A stretch of DNA of 64,000 bases from Streptomyces sp. TSRI0281 (GTDB lineage: Bacteria > Actinomycetota > Actinomycetes > Streptomycetales > Streptomycetaceae): the NCBI RefSeq assembly GCF_001905125.1, contig NZ_LWLE01000033.1, positions 538,300 to 602,299 of the forward strand, read 5' to 3'. Positions 62,497 to 64,000 of the stretch are shown piece after piece. The position numbers and the translations under genes were made by a program. The stretch's first letter is position 1; every line of letters starts with the position of its first letter. Below the pieces are notes generated by a model. The model saw nothing but the letters and a program-made list of their open reading frames with translations. It did no database searches and was not told where the DNA came from.

Positions 62497-63923
62497 CCGA
62501 CCGGCCCGCCCTCGAACCCGACCAGCCACACGACCTCGTCGGCATCGGCATCGGCCCCTTCAACCTCTCCCTCGCCGCCCTCGCCCACGGCGTCCCCACC
62601 GCCCCCGGAAACCCCCGGAAACTCGCCGCGACCTTCTACGAGCAACGCCGCGCCTTCCACTGGCACCCCGGCCTTCTCCTCGACGGCGCCAGCCTCCAAG
62701 TCCCCTTCCTCGCCGACCTCGTCACCCTCGCCGACCCGGCCAGCCCCTGGACCTTCCTCAACTACCTACGCACCCGCGACCGGCTCTTCCCCTTCTACTT
62801 CGCCGAGCGCTTCCACATCCAACGCGCCGAGTACGACGCCTACTGCCGCTGGGTCAGCGAGCAACTCCCCGGACTCCACTTCGGCCACCAGGTCGACGCC
62901 GTCCGCTGGAACCCCGGCCGCGCCCTCTTCGAAGTCGACTTCACCCAGCTCGACACCGACGGCGAAGCCGAAGCACTCGGCCGCGCCTACACCCGCCACA
63001 TCGCCCTGGGCGTGGGCACCGAACCCTTCGTCCCCGAGCCCCTCAAACCCCTCGCCGAAGCCGCGTCGGTCCCCGTCATCCACTCCGCCGAATACCTCCA
63101 ACATCGCGAACAACTGCTCAAAGCCGAACACATCACCGTCATCGGCTCAGGACAGTCCGGCGCCGAAATCTTCCTCGACCTCCTCCGCGCCCGCCCCGCA
63201 GGAGCCGAAAAGATCCACTGGCTCGCCCGCACCCAGGCATTCGCCCCCATGGAGTACTCAAAACTCGGCCTCGAACACTTCACCCCCGACTACAGCCGCT
63301 ACTTCCACGCACTCCCCGAATCCGCCCGCGACGAACTCGTCCCCCGCCAATGGCAACTCCACAAAGGCATCGACGCCGACACCATCGCCGCCATCCACGA
63401 CGAGCTCTACCGGCGCACCCTCCACGGCGGCTGGCCCGACGCCACCCTCACCCCCGGAGTCTCCGTACGCACCGCGGGCCGCGTCGGCACCTCCCGCGTC
63501 GAACTCCACCTCGAACACACCCAGCAAGCCACCCGCACCCGCCTCACCACCGACGCCGTCATCCTCGCCACCGGCTACCGCGAACGCCCCCTCGACGGCC
63601 TCCTCAACAGCCTCGACCCCTACCTCCGCCGCGACTCCTCGCACCGCCCCCGCGTCGACGACCAGTACCGCCTCGTCCTCGACCGCACCGTCACCGGACA
63701 CGTCTACGTACAGAACGCCGAACGCCACACCCACGGAGTCGGCGCCCCCGACCTCGGACTCGCCGCCTGGCGCAGCGCCACCATCCTCAACAGCCTCACC
63801 GGCGCCGAGCCCTACCCCCTCCCACAACGCACCGCCTTCACCACCTTCGGCCTCACCCCCCAACCCACCCCCCTAATCCCCGCACAGGGCCCCGCCCTCA
63901 TCCCCCTCACCCAAAGCAACTGA
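62493..63923 (+). CDS. Lysine/ornithine/diamine N-hydroxylase (DesB-like)
   Basis: 476-residue flavin N-monooxygenase. FAD-binding GIGIGPFNLSLAALAHG, NADPH-binding GSGQSGAEIFLDLL and the ATGYR motif (ILATGYRERP) are complete. Substrate-site segments SLQVPFLADLVTL and FLNYLR resemble DesB and IucD. It hydroxylates a primary amine such as cadaverine, putrescine, lysine or ornithine. It overlaps the decarboxylase by 4 nt (ATGA). Acylation and condensation genes are not visible before the window ends. Confidence 0.92.
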   Translation: MTDRPALEPDQPHDLVGIGIGPFNLSLAALAHGVPTAPGNPRKLAATFYEQRRAFHWHPGLLLDGASLQVPFLADLVTLADPASPWTFLNYLRTRDRLFPFYFAERFHIQRAEYDAYCRWVSEQLPGLHFGHQVDAVRWNPGRALFEVDFTQLDTDGEAEALGRAYTRHIALGVGTEPFVPEPLKPLAEAASVPVIHSAEYLQHREQLLKAEHITVIGSGQSGAEIFLDLLRARPAGAEKIHWLARTQAFAPMEYSKLGLEHFTPDYSRYFHALPESARDELVPRQWQLHKGIDADTIAAIHDELYRRTLHGGWPDATLTPGVSVRTAGRVGTSRVELHLEHTQQATRTRLTTDAVILATGYRERPLDGLLNSLDPYLRRDSSHRPRVDDQYRLVLDRTVTGHVYVQNAERHTHGVGAPDLGLAAWRSATILNSLTGAEPYPLPQRTAFTTFGLTPQPTPLIPAQGPALIPLTQSN

Positions 63924-63981
63924 CCCACCCCCAGGACCCCCGGCGAACCCCATACCCCCAGCGCACCCAGCCCATAAAAAA

Positions 63982-63993
63982 GGGCGGCCGCCC
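63982..63993 (-). terminator. Terminator-like hairpin near the right edge
   Basis: The palindrome GGGCGGCCGCCC is preceded by six A. Read on the minus strand it ends in a T-run, so it would terminate a gene coming from the right. This suggests a convergent gene just beyond the window. Confidence 0.5.
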
Positions 63994-64000
63994 CCGAAAA

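Noticed and set aside
59097..63923. One giant fused protein from pepN to the hydroxylase
   Set aside because: The upstream part is an out-of-frame reading of pepN and the decarboxylase; only the part from 62493 is real.

Overview
The window reads as chromosomal DNA of a Streptomyces or a close relative. GC is very high, third codon positions are almost always G or C, GTG starts are frequent, and several gene families are typical of the genus (TrpM, HGxxPAAW protein, LAL regulator, Trp-operon membrane protein, SGT-like trypsin, cutinase-type polyester hydrolase). No tRNA, rRNA, CRISPR, insertion sequence, phage or integrase gene was seen.

Layout. (1) 1-1174: end of a his operon (priA tail, RidA protein, hisF). 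(2) 1364-9127: secreted cutinase/PET-hydrolase-like enzyme, large LAL regulator, PucR-type regulator, and an ArsR-type regulator with its operator and an MFS exporter. (3) 9274-19014: hisI, trpE, Trp-associated membrane protein, HGxxPAAW protein, DUF2752 protein, trpC-trpM-trpB-trpA, a DsbA-like thioredoxin protein and lgt. (4) 19045-27053, minus strand: one coupled operon with a CitE-like lyase, a CoA-transferase, a ribokinase and four consecutive ADP-ribosylglycohydrolase-family genes, one of which has lost metal ligands. (5) 27320-34540: VIT/CCC1 metal transporter with a structured leader, then gltB-gltD. (6) 34724-38204: YwqG-like protein, zinc-finger rhomboid protease, HutD-like protein and a PNPOx-fold protein.

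(7) 38258-51443 is the most notable part. It matches, in order and in protein sequence as I recall them, the KstR2 regulon of mycobacteria and rhodococci, which degrades the last two rings of steroids (HIP, the C/D-ring propanoate). One half holds an enoyl-CoA hydratase and two acyl-CoA dehydrogenases, divergent from ipdF-kstR2-fadA6. The other half holds echA20-ipdA-ipdB-ipdC, divergent from an SDR gene. A cold-shock gene and a DEAD-box helicase gene separate the halves. Each divergent promoter region carries a copy of one operator-like palindrome (shared core ACCAAACAYTTGTTAGG), close to the published KstR2 motif.

(8) 51706-63923: ankyrin protein, HExxH putative metallopeptidase, trypsin, GH35 beta-galactosidase divergent from an AraC regulator, chorismate mutase with a hexapeptide-repeat tail, aminopeptidase N, and a two-gene diamine decarboxylase / N-hydroxylase operon of siderophore type at the right edge.

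Short tandem repeats recur throughout, both between genes (9-, 22/23-, 37- and 42-bp units) and as in-frame low-complexity tracts. Most convergent gene ends carry strong GC-rich hairpins.
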